Assembly: GCA_022845955.1 (NCBI GenBank)
Contig: AP025576.1
Coordinates: 6,696,001 to 6,760,000, forward strand
Length of the DNA stretch: 64,000 nt
DNA from: Lachnospiraceae bacterium
GTDB lineage: Bacteria; Bacillota; Clostridia; Lachnospirales; Lachnospiraceae
Reading direction: 5' to 3'
Part shown: piece by piece, positions 46,966 to 55,240 of the stretch
Numbering within the stretch: the first letter of the stretch is position 1
How the letters are laid out: each line of letters opens with the position of its first letter
Notes under the pieces: model-generated
Database searches by the model: none
Told to the model about the DNA's origin: nothing
The model's input: the letters and a program-made list of their open reading frames with translations, nothing else
Translations under genes and position numbers: made by a program

Positions 46966-47292
46966 ATGTCTGTTACAGCAATTGGAAAAGCAAATTTTGA
47001 ACAAGAGGTACTGCAGTCCGAGATACCCGTTCTGGTGGATTTCTGGGCGCCCTGGTGCGGGTACTGCCGCAGGCTCAGTCCGGTTATCGATCAGCTTGAC
47101 AGCGCTTATGAAGGCCGTCTTTCCATCCGTAAGGCAGATATTGACGAAGAGCCGGAGCTGGCTGATTCCTATGATGTGGAAACCATCCCCACTCTGTTCT
47201 TATTCCAAAAGGGGAAAGAACCCGTATACCTGGTAGCGCCCCAGGCAAAGGTGCAGGTAACGGACTGGCTGAAGGAAAACGGCGTGGAGTGA
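46966..47292 (+). CDS. trxA: thioredoxin (CGYC active site)
   Basis: This 108-residue thioredoxin reduces protein disulfides using electrons from the reductase encoded next. The active site is WCGYC (Cys31, Cys34), where most thioredoxins have CGPC; the cis-Pro loop ETIPTLFLF is present. The fold is full-length. AAGGAGG upstream. It is the first gene of trxA-trxB, with a palindromic operator over its promoter. The Tyr in place of Pro should change the redox potential. Confidence 0.95.
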   Translation: MSVTAIGKANFEQEVLQSEIPVLVDFWAPWCGYCRRLSPVIDQLDSAYEGRLSIRKADIDEEPELADSYDVETIPTLFLFQKGKEPVYLVAPQAKVQVTDWLKENGVE

Positions 47293-47329
47293 TACCATTT
47301 CCGTTTTATATAGAAAGAAGGGAATCCGA

Positions 47330-48244
47330 ATGAAAAAAGACCTTTATGATGTGGCAGTTATCGGAGGAGGGCCGGGCGGATATTCCGCGGCGCTGTATTG
47401 TGCCAGAAGCGGTTACTCCGTCCTTGTGCTTGAGAAGCTTTCCGCAGGCGGCCAGATGGCCACTACGGGACAGGTGGATAATTATCCCGGTTTTGATGAG
47501 GGGATAGACGGCTTTGAGCTGGGAGAAAAGATGCAGCGCGGCGCCCAGCGTTTCGGTGTGGAGACCGAATATGCAGAGGTGAGTTCTGTGGATCTGGAAC
47601 CGGAAATCAAACAGATAACCACTTCTTCCGGACCGGTATCCGCCAGGAGTGTGATTGTGGCCACGGGAGCCTCTCCCAGGGAGCTGGGGCTTGTGGAGGA
47701 ACGGCAGCTGCGGGGAAGGGGCGTGGCCTACTGCGCGGCCTGTGACGGCCAGATGTACCGGAACAAGACCGTAGTCATTGCCGGAGGCGGGAACAGCGCC
47801 GCGGCCGACGCCCTGTTCCTCTCCAAAATATGCAGTAAGGTATATCTGGTACACCGCCGTGACAGCCTGCGGGCCTCCCGTATTTATATGGAGCCTCTGG
47901 AAAAAAGCGGGGTGGAATTCATCTGGGACAGCAAAATCATGGAAATCCTGCACGATAAGCGGGTGACCGGCGTGCGTGTGGAGAATGTAAAAGACGGTAC
48001 CACCAGGGAAATTCCCGCTGACGGCGTTTTTGTGGCCGTGGGGCGTGTCCCCGATACGGCGTTGTTCGCAGGCCAGTTAGAGCTGGATCCCCAGGGGTAT
48101 ATCATCGCGGATGAAAGCACCCGCACCAATATTGACGGCGTTTTTGCCGTAGGTGATGTACGTACCAAAGCCCTGCGCCAAATCGTAACCGCCGCGGCCG
48201 ACGGCGCCACCGCCTCCCACTATGTGGAAGAATATTTAATGTAA
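47330..48244 (+). CDS. trxB: thioredoxin reductase
   Basis: This 304-residue flavoenzyme moves electrons from NADPH (or another donor) to thioredoxin. FAD site GGGPGGYSAA (about 12-21), redox pair Cys135/Cys138 in YCAACDG, nucleotide site GGGNSAAADA with the HRRDSLRAS motif expected for NADPH, and a C-terminal FAD motif (TNIDGVFAVGDVRTKALRQI). Length is typical. It follows trxA by 37 bp and is served by the same promoter. Confidence 0.96.
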   Translation: MKKDLYDVAVIGGGPGGYSAALYCARSGYSVLVLEKLSAGGQMATTGQVDNYPGFDEGIDGFELGEKMQRGAQRFGVETEYAEVSSVDLEPEIKQITTSSGPVSARSVIVATGASPRELGLVEERQLRGRGVAYCAACDGQMYRNKTVVIAGGGNSAAADALFLSKICSKVYLVHRRDSLRASRIYMEPLEKSGVEFIWDSKIMEILHDKRVTGVRVENVKDGTTREIPADGVFVAVGRVPDTALFAGQLELDPQGYIIADESTRTNIDGVFAVGDVRTKALRQIVTAAADGATASHYVEEYLM

Positions 48245-48260
48245 TGCACAATTACAAAGG

Positions 48261-48294
48261 GATGGGCTTTTACCGGCACCGGTAAAAGCCCATC
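48261..48294. terminator. long hairpin between convergent trxB and Fe-alcohol dehydrogenase genes
   Basis: A perfect 16-bp inverted repeat, GATGGGCTTTTACCGG (48261-48276) / CCGGTAAAAGCCCATC (48279-48294), leaves a two-base centre. It lies between convergent genes and probably serves both, although the T runs are weak. Confidence 0.75.
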
Positions 48295-48308
48295 CTGTGT
48301 TCCTGTTA

Positions 48309-49490
48309 TTATGCCATATTTTGAAGCAATGAAAGAATATCTTCCCTGCTCATGGGATAGAAAGCCCCGCAGGTATGGCTTCCTTTATCCGTCATGGCAT
48401 CCGCAATCTCTTCGAACCTTTCCGTCCCTACGCCGGCTTCGCCCAGGGTTAAGGGCAGGCCGGCTTCCCGGATGAGGCCGCGCAGTCTTTTTATCCCTTC
48501 TTTTGCCGTTTCCGCAGGGTTTTCAAAGTTCATCGGGGCATTCCATACACGGACCGCTATCTGGGCCAGCTTGGGGACGCATTCCTGTTTGGTGCACAGG
48601 TATTCCATCCAGGCGGGAAAGGATATGGCCAGCCCCGCTCCATGGGCGATATCATAGAAGCCGCTGATCTGGTGCTCCAGTCCGTGATTGAACCAGTCCT
48701 GCTGCCTTCCGCAGCCCGTCATGTCATTCTGCGCCCAGGTGCCGCACAGCATGATTTCCGCCCTTGCGGCATAATCCCGGGGGTTTTCCAAGGCTATCGG
48801 CAGGTTGTGGATTACGGTGGCCAGAATGCCTTCCGCCACCCGATCCGTCATCTCCACGTGTTCCGTCGGACTGAAGTACCGTTCCATGGCATGGGCCATG
48901 ATATCCATACAGCCGCAGGCGGTCTGGTAAGGAGGAAGGGTATAGGTCAGTTCCGGATTCATTATGGAGAAAACCGGACGCATCAGAGGCGAACCGAAGC
49001 CGGTTTTCATAGGAATGGTTTCATCAGAGATGACACAACTGTCACTTTCTTCGCTGCCTGCGGCAGGCAGGGTGAGGATATCCGCTACCGGTATCCTTTT
49101 GTCTCCGGGTTTTACCTTCCCGGATATCAGGTCCCAGACATCGCCTTCATAGAAAACGCCGAAGGATATGGCCTTACAGGTATCAATGACGCTTCCGCCG
49201 CCAACGGCAAGAAGGAAATCAACCTCTTTTTCCCGGCATAATCCGATTCCTTTTCTCACCAGGGATACCCGGGGGTTCGGCACCACGCCGGGCAGTTCAT
49301 CAAAGGAAAGCCCGGCTTCGTCCAGGGCTTTTACCACCTTGTCATACAGGCCGCTTTTTTTAATGGAGGTGCCGCCGTAAACGAGAAGAACCCTGGAAGC
49401 CCCTTGTTTTTTCAGTTCTTCTCCCACACACAGCTCTTTCTCCCTGCCAAAAATCATTTTGGTGGCACATTGAAATTCAAATCCGTTCAT
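48309..49490 (-). CDS. iron-containing alcohol dehydrogenase
   Basis: This 393-residue group III dehydrogenase, of the butanol dehydrogenase/YqhD branch, interconverts aldehydes and alcohols with NAD(P)H. The nucleotide region shows YGGTSIKKSG and GGGSVIDTCKAI. The metal ligands lie in the Asp/His motifs around GCMDIMAHAMERYFSP and GLEHQISGFYDIAHGAGLAISFPAWMEY. RBS AAAGGGA. It follows the M24 peptidase gene by 38 bp and is the last gene of the importer-peptidase series, so it may handle an aldehyde formed there. Detoxification or fermentation is equally possible. Confidence 0.92.
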   Translation of the reverse strand: MNGFEFQCATKMIFGREKELCVGEELKKQGASRVLLVYGGTSIKKSGLYDKVVKALDEAGLSFDELPGVVPNPRVSLVRKGIGLCREKEVDFLLAVGGGSVIDTCKAISFGVFYEGDVWDLISGKVKPGDKRIPVADILTLPAAGSEESDSCVISDETIPMKTGFGSPLMRPVFSIMNPELTYTLPPYQTACGCMDIMAHAMERYFSPTEHVEMTDRVAEGILATVIHNLPIALENPRDYAARAEIMLCGTWAQNDMTGCGRQQDWFNHGLEHQISGFYDIAHGAGLAISFPAWMEYLCTKQECVPKLAQIAVRVWNAPMNFENPAETAKEGIKRLRGLIREAGLPLTLGEAGVGTERFEEIADAMTDKGSHTCGAFYPMSREDILSLLQNMA

Positions 49491-49528
49491 CGTTGTTCCC
49501 TTTCTTATTCCGGCAAAGCCGGGTTGCC

Positions 49529-50596
49529 TTATAATATAAGTAATTCCTTCGGGCTATTGGTCAGATTCTCAAATCCGTTTTCCCGGATCACGATCATATC
49601 TTCTATCCTGACTCCAAATTTCCCTTTCAGATAGATGCCCGGCTCCACCGTTATCACAATGCCCGGGATGAGCCGGTCGCCGCATACCTCATTGAACCGG
49701 GGGTTCTCATGGACCTCCACACCTACACTGTGTCCCAGCCCATGGGAAAAACAACCTTCGTAGCCCTCTTTGTAGATATAGTTCCGGGCGGCGGCATCCA
49801 CCTCCCGGCATACCGCTCCGGGGCGGATCACATCAAAAGCCCTTTTCTGTGCTTCCCGGACTGTCTCATAAACCTTCCGCTGCTCTTCCGTCACGTTGCC
49901 CACAGCCACCGTCCGGGTCATATCCGCCAGATATCCCCCATATACGGCCCCGAAGTCCATAGTGATAAAGTCCCCTTTCCGGATCAGCCGGTTTGTTGCA
50001 AAACCGTGTGGCAGGGAACTGTTCGGCCCGGAGGCGACGATAAAGTTAAAGGTTTTCTCATCCGAACCCAGCCTGGTCAGGGTGGCACCGATTTCTCCCG
50101 CTATGTCGATTTCCGTCATGCCGGGTTTTATGAGGCCGCAAATATGGGAAAAGGTGTGATCCGTAATCTGCTGGGCTTTTCTGTGGCAGGCAATTTCTTC
50201 CTCGTCCTCTTCCCTTCTCAGCGAATCCATGAGCAGGGCGAGGCCGTCCGACGCGTCCAGGGAGATTCCTGCCAAATCCGCCTGCATCTGTCTGTATTCT
50301 TCTAACGTTACCAGCCCGGTATGCAGGGAGAGGGATGCGATGCCTTCCTGTCCAAGGAGGCTTTTTACCTGGGAACACCAATTTTTTTCTTCGATTACAC
50401 AGCAGTTTTTTACCTTTGCCTGCGCCTGTTCAAAATAACGGAAATCAATGAGAAGCCAGGCTTTCTTTCTGGTGATCAGCACCGTGCCTGCGGAGGACTT
50501 CATACCTGTCAGGTAAAAACGGTTGGCGCCGTCCCGCAGGATTACGGCCTCCATGGAAGAAGGCATGGCCCGCTGCAGTCTGCTTATTTTATCCAT
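49529..50596 (-). CDS. M24 family Xaa-Pro aminopeptidase-like protein
   Basis: This 355-residue cytoplasmic metallopeptidase has a creatinase N-terminal domain (about 1-120) and a pita-bread catalytic domain with all metal ligands: Asp in MDFGAVYGGYLADMTRTV, His in FSHGLGHSVGVEVHENP, Glu in TVEPGIYL and Glu in GVRIEDM. It removes N-terminal residues before proline in peptides, or acts on creatine-like compounds in some members. RBS ATAGGAG. It follows the M20 gene by 30 bp. Confidence 0.94.
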   Translation of the reverse strand: MDKISRLQRAMPSSMEAVILRDGANRFYLTGMKSSAGTVLITRKKAWLLIDFRYFEQAQAKVKNCCVIEEKNWCSQVKSLLGQEGIASLSLHTGLVTLEEYRQMQADLAGISLDASDGLALLMDSLRREEDEEEIACHRKAQQITDHTFSHICGLIKPGMTEIDIAGEIGATLTRLGSDEKTFNFIVASGPNSSLPHGFATNRLIRKGDFITMDFGAVYGGYLADMTRTVAVGNVTEEQRKVYETVREAQKRAFDVIRPGAVCREVDAAARNYIYKEGYEGCFSHGLGHSVGVEVHENPRFNEVCGDRLIPGIVITVEPGIYLKGKFGVRIEDMIVIRENGFENLTNSPKELLIL

Positions 50597-50626
50597 AATC
50601 GCTCCTATCCGCGCACCAAAAGCGCG

Positions 50627-51940
50627 CTACATTTTTTTCAGCAGGACAGTATAGCACTCTGCCGCTTCTCTTACCGCCTGTATGGAGGCGTATTCGTTAT
50701 CCCCATGGACACCTCTTCCTTGTTCCGGGGTGGCATACATGGGGGAAAAACGCAGTACTTCATCCGTCAGCTCCAGAAAATGTCTGGAGTCCGTACCGCC
50801 GCCCAGGACAAAGGGGATGACCGGCAGATCCGGCCAGATTTCCTCCACACTGGCCTTCATCGCCAGGTATCCCGGCCCGTCCGTGGGGCTTTCCGGCGCG
50901 GCCCCTCTGCCTCCCGCCAGCTCACACAGCAGATCGTGCTTCCCGGCCGCCCGTTCCAGTTTTCCGGTTATTTCTTCCACGGTTTCCGTGGAGGGCACAC
51001 GTACGTTAGCTGTCAGCACCGCCTTTTTGGGCATCACGTTAAAAGCGGTCCCTCCTTCTATCATGGTAAAAGCGATGGTCGCACCCAGAAGGGTCCCGGC
51101 ATCCTTACAGATTTCATGCAGAACCGGATAACTCTGCCGCTCGTCTGCCGCCAGAAGAAGCTTTTCCCGTATTTCCGGCCGCGCATATGGAGCCGCACTG
51201 CGCAGCATTGTCCGGTTTCCCTCACTCAGCTCCCGCCGGAAAAAACCGGAATATTCCACTTCATGTATGAAGTCCGCCAGCCGTACAATAGCTGAATGGG
51301 CCGGGGGATTGGCGGAATGTCCCCCCTGGGAAAGGGCGGTAAACCGGTATTCCAGGGAGCCTTTTTCAGAGATGCCGAAACAGGCGGCCTTCCCTTTGAC
51401 CAATCCCATAAAATCTTCACAGATAGTGCCGCCTTCATCGAATACCGTTTCAAAATGCAGTTTTTTCTCCCGTAAAAGCTCCGCCGCCCGGGTTGTGGTA
51501 TGGCCTCCGGTTTCCTCATCGCAGGACAGATAAAGCCAGATATCCCGCACGGGCCTCCAGCCGCCTTCCAGCAGGGCATCGAAGGCGGATAATAACGCGC
51601 ATTGCGGCCCTTTCATATCCTGCGTGCCTCTTCCCCAGACGCAGCCGTCCGCAATCCTGCCGGAAAACGGCGGATAGTTCCAGCCTTTTGTACCGTCAGC
51701 CGGAACCACATCCATATGTCCGGTGAACAGGACCGGAAGGGCCTGCCTGCCGGACCCTTCCAGCGAAAGAAGAAGGGCTTCCCCTACGGGTATTACGGAT
51801 ACCGCGGCAAACAGGGACGGGAAAGCCGTTTCCAGAAAGGCCCGGTATTTCCCGATTTGGTAATCTGCATCCTCCCCTTTTCCGCTTACCGTAGGGATTG
51901 CCGCCATAGCGGACAGTTTTTCTCCGATTCTCTCAAACAT
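50627..51940 (-). CDS. M20 family metallohydrolase (CPS1/PM20D1-like)
   Basis: This 437-residue zinc hydrolase has the ligand motifs GHMDVVP (His/Asp), GRGTQDMKG (bridging Asp) and SCDEETGG (catalytic Glu and ligand), then a dimerisation lid (about 210-320) with GGHSANPP. Members cleave dipeptides, acyl-amino acids or similar amide bonds. The ribosome-binding site AGGAG is formed by the last codons of the upstream permease, and only 4 bp separate the two genes, so the enzyme is tightly coupled to the importer and probably acts on the imported compound. Confidence 0.92.
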   Translation of the reverse strand: MFERIGEKLSAMAAIPTVSGKGEDADYQIGKYRAFLETAFPSLFAAVSVIPVGEALLLSLEGSGRQALPVLFTGHMDVVPADGTKGWNYPPFSGRIADGCVWGRGTQDMKGPQCALLSAFDALLEGGWRPVRDIWLYLSCDEETGGHTTTRAAELLREKKLHFETVFDEGGTICEDFMGLVKGKAACFGISEKGSLEYRFTALSQGGHSANPPAHSAIVRLADFIHEVEYSGFFRRELSEGNRTMLRSAAPYARPEIREKLLLAADERQSYPVLHEICKDAGTLLGATIAFTMIEGGTAFNVMPKKAVLTANVRVPSTETVEEITGKLERAAGKHDLLCELAGGRGAAPESPTDGPGYLAMKASVEEIWPDLPVIPFVLGGGTDSRHFLELTDEVLRFSPMYATPEQGRGVHGDNEYASIQAVREAAECYTVLLKKM

Positions 51941-51944
51941 TCCT

Positions 51945-52772
51945 TTACTCCTTCATGCCGGATACGGCAATTCCTTCCACGAAAAATTCCTGGGCAAAGC
52001 AGTATAAGAGGAGAAGCGGCAGCATGGATATCAGTGCGCCCGCCAGAGCCGGCCCGGTTTCCCGCACGCCTTCCCCCACAAACATGGCAAGTCCCGCGGA
52101 GAGTGTCCTCATTTTGGTGGAATTGGTCATCATCAGCGGATAAATCAGGTCATTCCAGTTGGATGTGAGGCAGAAAATGAAAAAGGTTACGAAGGCAGGT
52201 TTGCATAAGGGAAACATGATTTTCGTAAATATCCCGAATTCATTCATTCCGTCGATCCTGGCCGCTTCCTCCAGGCTCTTGGGTAGCCCCATGTAAAAGG
52301 ATCGCATGAAAAACATCCCGTATGCGGAGGCCACACGAGGCAGAATCAGCCCGATATAGGTGTTCAGGATTCCGAAGGTGTGCAGCTCCAGATACAGGGG
52401 GATCATGATGATCTGGAACGGAATCAGCATGGTGAGCAGGACAATATTAAAAATCATTTCCTTTCCCTTGAATTCCAGGCGTGCAAAGGCATAGCCGGCC
52501 ATGGAATCCAGAAGGGCGGAGCAGACCGACACCACGCCGGCGAAAATTACCGTATTTTTTATGTAATCCGCCAGAGGGATCCTGGACCATACCTGTATGT
52601 AGTTTTTAATTGTCCACGCCTTGGGCCACAGGGTGGGCGGCCACTTTATGATATCCTTCTGCAGCTTGAAGGTGCTTAAGAGCAGCCAGACAAACGGGAA
52701 CACGATCAGAAAAAGCACGAAAAGGCACAGAACAATCCTGATAATGTCATATCCTTTTATTTTTTTCTTCAT
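51945..52772 (-). CDS. ABC transporter permease (MalG type)
   Basis: This 275-residue CUT1 permease has six membrane helices and the EAA loop EAARIDGMNEFGIFTKIMFPLCKP. RBS AGGAG. It overlaps functionally with the next gene: its final codons carry the Shine-Dalgarno of the M20 gene. It pairs with the permease 11 bp upstream. Despite the sugar-importer family, the peptidase partners suggest a peptide-like, glycopeptide or amino-sugar conjugate as cargo. Confidence 0.92.
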   Translation of the reverse strand: MKKKIKGYDIIRIVLCLFVLFLIVFPFVWLLLSTFKLQKDIIKWPPTLWPKAWTIKNYIQVWSRIPLADYIKNTVIFAGVVSVCSALLDSMAGYAFARLEFKGKEMIFNIVLLTMLIPFQIIMIPLYLELHTFGILNTYIGLILPRVASAYGMFFMRSFYMGLPKSLEEAARIDGMNEFGIFTKIMFPLCKPAFVTFFIFCLTSNWNDLIYPLMMTNSTKMRTLSAGLAMFVGEGVRETGPALAGALISMLPLLLLYCFAQEFFVEGIAVSGMKE

Positions 52773-52783
52773 CCTGTCTCCTC

Positions 52784-53698
52784 CTACATGTTTTTCGCAA
52801 TTTTGCGTTCCATATACCCTTTGAAAATCAAAATGATGACGGCGATGACAAAGAATAATTCAATACACATAGCCGACGCATAGCCCAGATCATAGGGTGC
52901 GGAAAACCCTCTGTTATAGATGTACTGCACCACCGTCTCCGTTTTGTAAAGAGGGCCTCCCCCTGTTGTCACATAAACCACGTCGAAAACCTGGAAAGCA
53001 CCGATTATGGTGGTCAGCAGAGTAAAATTAATGGTGGGAAGCAGGTTGGGCAGGGTGATATGGAAAAACTGCTGTGTTTTCGTGGCCCCGTCGATCTCCG
53101 AAGCTTCAAAATAGGTGGACGGGATATCATTGATACCGGCTACCAGGATAATCAGTGTTTTGCCGAAGGCCTTCCAGACGGATATAAAAATAATGATAGG
53201 CATTGCGAACCGTACTTCACTGAGAAGGGCTATGGGTTCGCCGCATACGAGGCTGATTAAGTAAGGGATATAACCCACCGTGGAATTCAGTATCAGGTTG
53301 AATAAGATACCGATGGCCGTAAAGGAACACAGCACCGGTACATAAAAAACAGATCGGCACATTTTATTAAAACGGGTGGGTTTGTACAGCCAGTAGGCCA
53401 GTACCAGCGCAATAATCAACTGGATCGGCACGGATATCACCACATAGTAGAAGGTGTTTTTAAACGCATTCCAGACCCGTTCGTCCCCCAGTGTGCGCTT
53501 GAAATTTTCCAGCCCCACAAAATCGGGCAATGCCAGGAAAATATCCAGGTTTGTCAGGCTGATAATGAATGAAATCACTAAGGGAATAATAGTAAATACA
53601 AATAATACGAGTATTGCGGGAAAAATGAACAGGTATCCCACCCTGTCCTTTCCCGTCCATTTTGCTGTAAATCGTTTGATCGGGCTGCTCTTTTCCAT
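52784..53698 (-). CDS. ABC transporter permease (MalF type)
   Basis: The start is ATG 53698 (MEKSSPIKRF) after GGGAG; the open frame upstream crosses a hairpin and is not counted. The product of about 304 residues has six membrane helices and the EAA-type loop EASEIDGATKTQQFFHITLPNLLPT. It lies downstream of the binding-protein gene across a large hairpin. No ATPase gene is present in the cluster. Confidence 0.92.
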   Translation of the reverse strand: MEKSSPIKRFTAKWTGKDRVGYLFIFPAILVLFVFTIIPLVISFIISLTNLDIFLALPDFVGLENFKRTLGDERVWNAFKNTFYYVVISVPIQLIIALVLAYWLYKPTRFNKMCRSVFYVPVLCSFTAIGILFNLILNSTVGYIPYLISLVCGEPIALLSEVRFAMPIIIFISVWKAFGKTLIILVAGINDIPSTYFEASEIDGATKTQQFFHITLPNLLPTINFTLLTTIIGAFQVFDVVYVTTGGGPLYKTETVVQYIYNRGFSAPYDLGYASAMCIELFFVIAVIILIFKGYMERKIAKNM

Positions 53699-53718
53699 CC
53701 TCGGCTCCCTTCTGCAGA

Positions 53719-53764
53719 AAGGATGCCGCCGCCGACAGGGTACTGTGCCGGCAGCAGCATCCTT
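53719..53764 (-). terminator. large intercistronic hairpin between binding protein and permeases
   Basis: GGATGCCGCCGCCGACAG (from 53721) pairs imperfectly with CTGTGCCGGCAGCAGCATCC (to 53762). The T run is short on the minus strand. Its place, after the binding-protein gene and before the permeases, is the same as that of the 21764-21794 hairpin and suggests partial termination or mRNA protection. Confidence 0.7.
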
Positions 53765-53822
53765 TTTCAAAACGTTTCTGCATGTATCTGTTCCGGTACC
53801 TTCACCGTTACATCAGAATTTA

Positions 53823-55145
53823 CTATTTTAAAATCCCCTGGATAACATCGTTGTATTTATCCAGTGTGGCTTTGATATCGGCTCCTGCGAAAATTTCTTC
53901 CATAGCAGGATACAAACCGTCTGTGGATATTGTGTTCACGCCGTTTTTCTTGCATTCGATATGTCCGTAGGAAAGAGGCTCGGACAGTGCCAGCGTCTGC
54001 GGATCATCGGCAAAATTAGCCTGTGCGGAAATCAGGTAGGCAGGAGTGCCGCATTCCTTTGTCCATTTGGTGCCGATTTCTTCGGAATTCCAGTAGTTGA
54101 CGAATTTGTAAACCAGTTCCTTATGCTCCTCAGAGGTGGTTTTGGGAATGGAAAAACCTACCGGGATGACTGCCGCATCCTGTTCTACGCCCACACAGGA
54201 AGGAACGGCCTTTACCCCATAATTGATCTCGTTTTCACGCAGGCCGTTGATGATCCAGGGTCCGTTGATGAACTGGCCCAGCTGGCCGCTGATGTAGGTA
54301 TTGTCGTCGGAATCCTTGGGGGAGCATTCATACAGGGTTTTCAGGGTTTCAAAGGCTTTTACGTTTTCTTCGGAGTTGAATACCGCCTGGGTTTCGTCCT
54401 CATTCACATAACCGCCGCCGTACGCATACATGGTGTACTGGGCCGTTACGTTGTTGTTGGTGGGTACACAGAAGCCATACTGGTTTTTACTCTTATCGGT
54501 AAGCAGCTTTGCATTTTCCACCAGTTCTTCAAAGGTTTCCGGAGGGGATTCCGGATCCAGGCCCGCCGCTTCGTACAGGTCTTTATCCCAATAGAAATAA
54601 TGGGAAACCATCTGCATGGGAATGCCTACGCATAAATCGTCATAATACAGCAGATCCACCACGTTCTTGTCGAAATCATCGGCATTCACTTCAGGCAGTT
54701 CATAGAAATCCGCCACATCCTGGAAACTGCCTGCTTCCACATAGGGGGCATAGTAGCCGGAGGAACAAAGGACAAAATCGGGCGCATTGCCTGCAGCTAT
54801 GGCTGCGGGAAGCTTTTCATTAAAGGTGGCCCAGGGCATTACATCCATCTCAATGGTGATGTTCCATTCATTAGCAGCGTTAAAGTCATCCACAATCTGC
54901 TGGAGCACTTCCCCGTCCGTACTGGTAAATCCGTTCCAGAAGGTAAGCGTGGTTGGCTCATAGGTCTTTTCCCCGCTGTCCGCCTCCCCGGAAGCCGCCG
55001 GTTCCGCTGCCGTGGATGCTGCGGCGCTCTGTGGTTCGGCAGCGGCTTCGCCGGCAGTATCCGTTGCCTTGCCTCCGCATGCGGTCAGCCCCAAACCCAG
55101 GCATAATGCCATTCCCAGTGCCATTATTTTATTCCACTTTTTCAT
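53823..55145 (-). CDS. ABC transporter binding lipoprotein
   Basis: This 440-residue SBP_bac_1 lipoprotein has the signal MKKWNKIMALGMALCLGLGL and lipobox LTAC, then an Ala/Glu/Ser linker. The mature part shows CUT1-type motifs (TLTFWNGFTSTDGEVLQQIVDDFN; FINGPWIINGL). It is the receptor for the permeases downstream. RBS AAAGGAAA. It lies 95 bp downstream of the URO-D-like gene on the same strand. No residue pattern identifies the ligand. Confidence 0.93.
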   Translation of the reverse strand: MKKWNKIMALGMALCLGLGLTACGGKATDTAGEAAAEPQSAAASTAAEPAASGEADSGEKTYEPTTLTFWNGFTSTDGEVLQQIVDDFNAANEWNITIEMDVMPWATFNEKLPAAIAAGNAPDFVLCSSGYYAPYVEAGSFQDVADFYELPEVNADDFDKNVVDLLYYDDLCVGIPMQMVSHYFYWDKDLYEAAGLDPESPPETFEELVENAKLLTDKSKNQYGFCVPTNNNVTAQYTMYAYGGGYVNEDETQAVFNSEENVKAFETLKTLYECSPKDSDDNTYISGQLGQFINGPWIINGLRENEINYGVKAVPSCVGVEQDAAVIPVGFSIPKTTSEEHKELVYKFVNYWNSEEIGTKWTKECGTPAYLISAQANFADDPQTLALSEPLSYGHIECKKNGVNTISTDGLYPAMEEIFAGADIKATLDKYNDVIQGILK

Positions 55146-55197
55146 AATCCATTTCCTTTCTATTTTTCAGATGCTTTTTCCTATTTTGAAGCTATTT

Positions 55198-55225
55198 CCC
55201 GGGTGCTGCCATACCCACACCCGGG
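55198..55225 (-). terminator. hairpin between the URO-D-like and binding-protein genes
   Basis: CCCGGGTG (55198-55205) / CACCCGGG (55218-55225) form a perfect 8-bp stem with weak T content. It may be a partial terminator, so co-transcription of the two genes is uncertain. Confidence 0.55.
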
Positions 55226-55240
55226 CCCCCCTTTCCCTTA

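Noticed and set aside
46750..47004. 85-residue N-terminal extension of the GerA-family protein
   Set aside because: It is Cys- and Asn-rich, covers the trxA promoter and operator, has no ribosome-binding site, and ATG 46749 has a good one.
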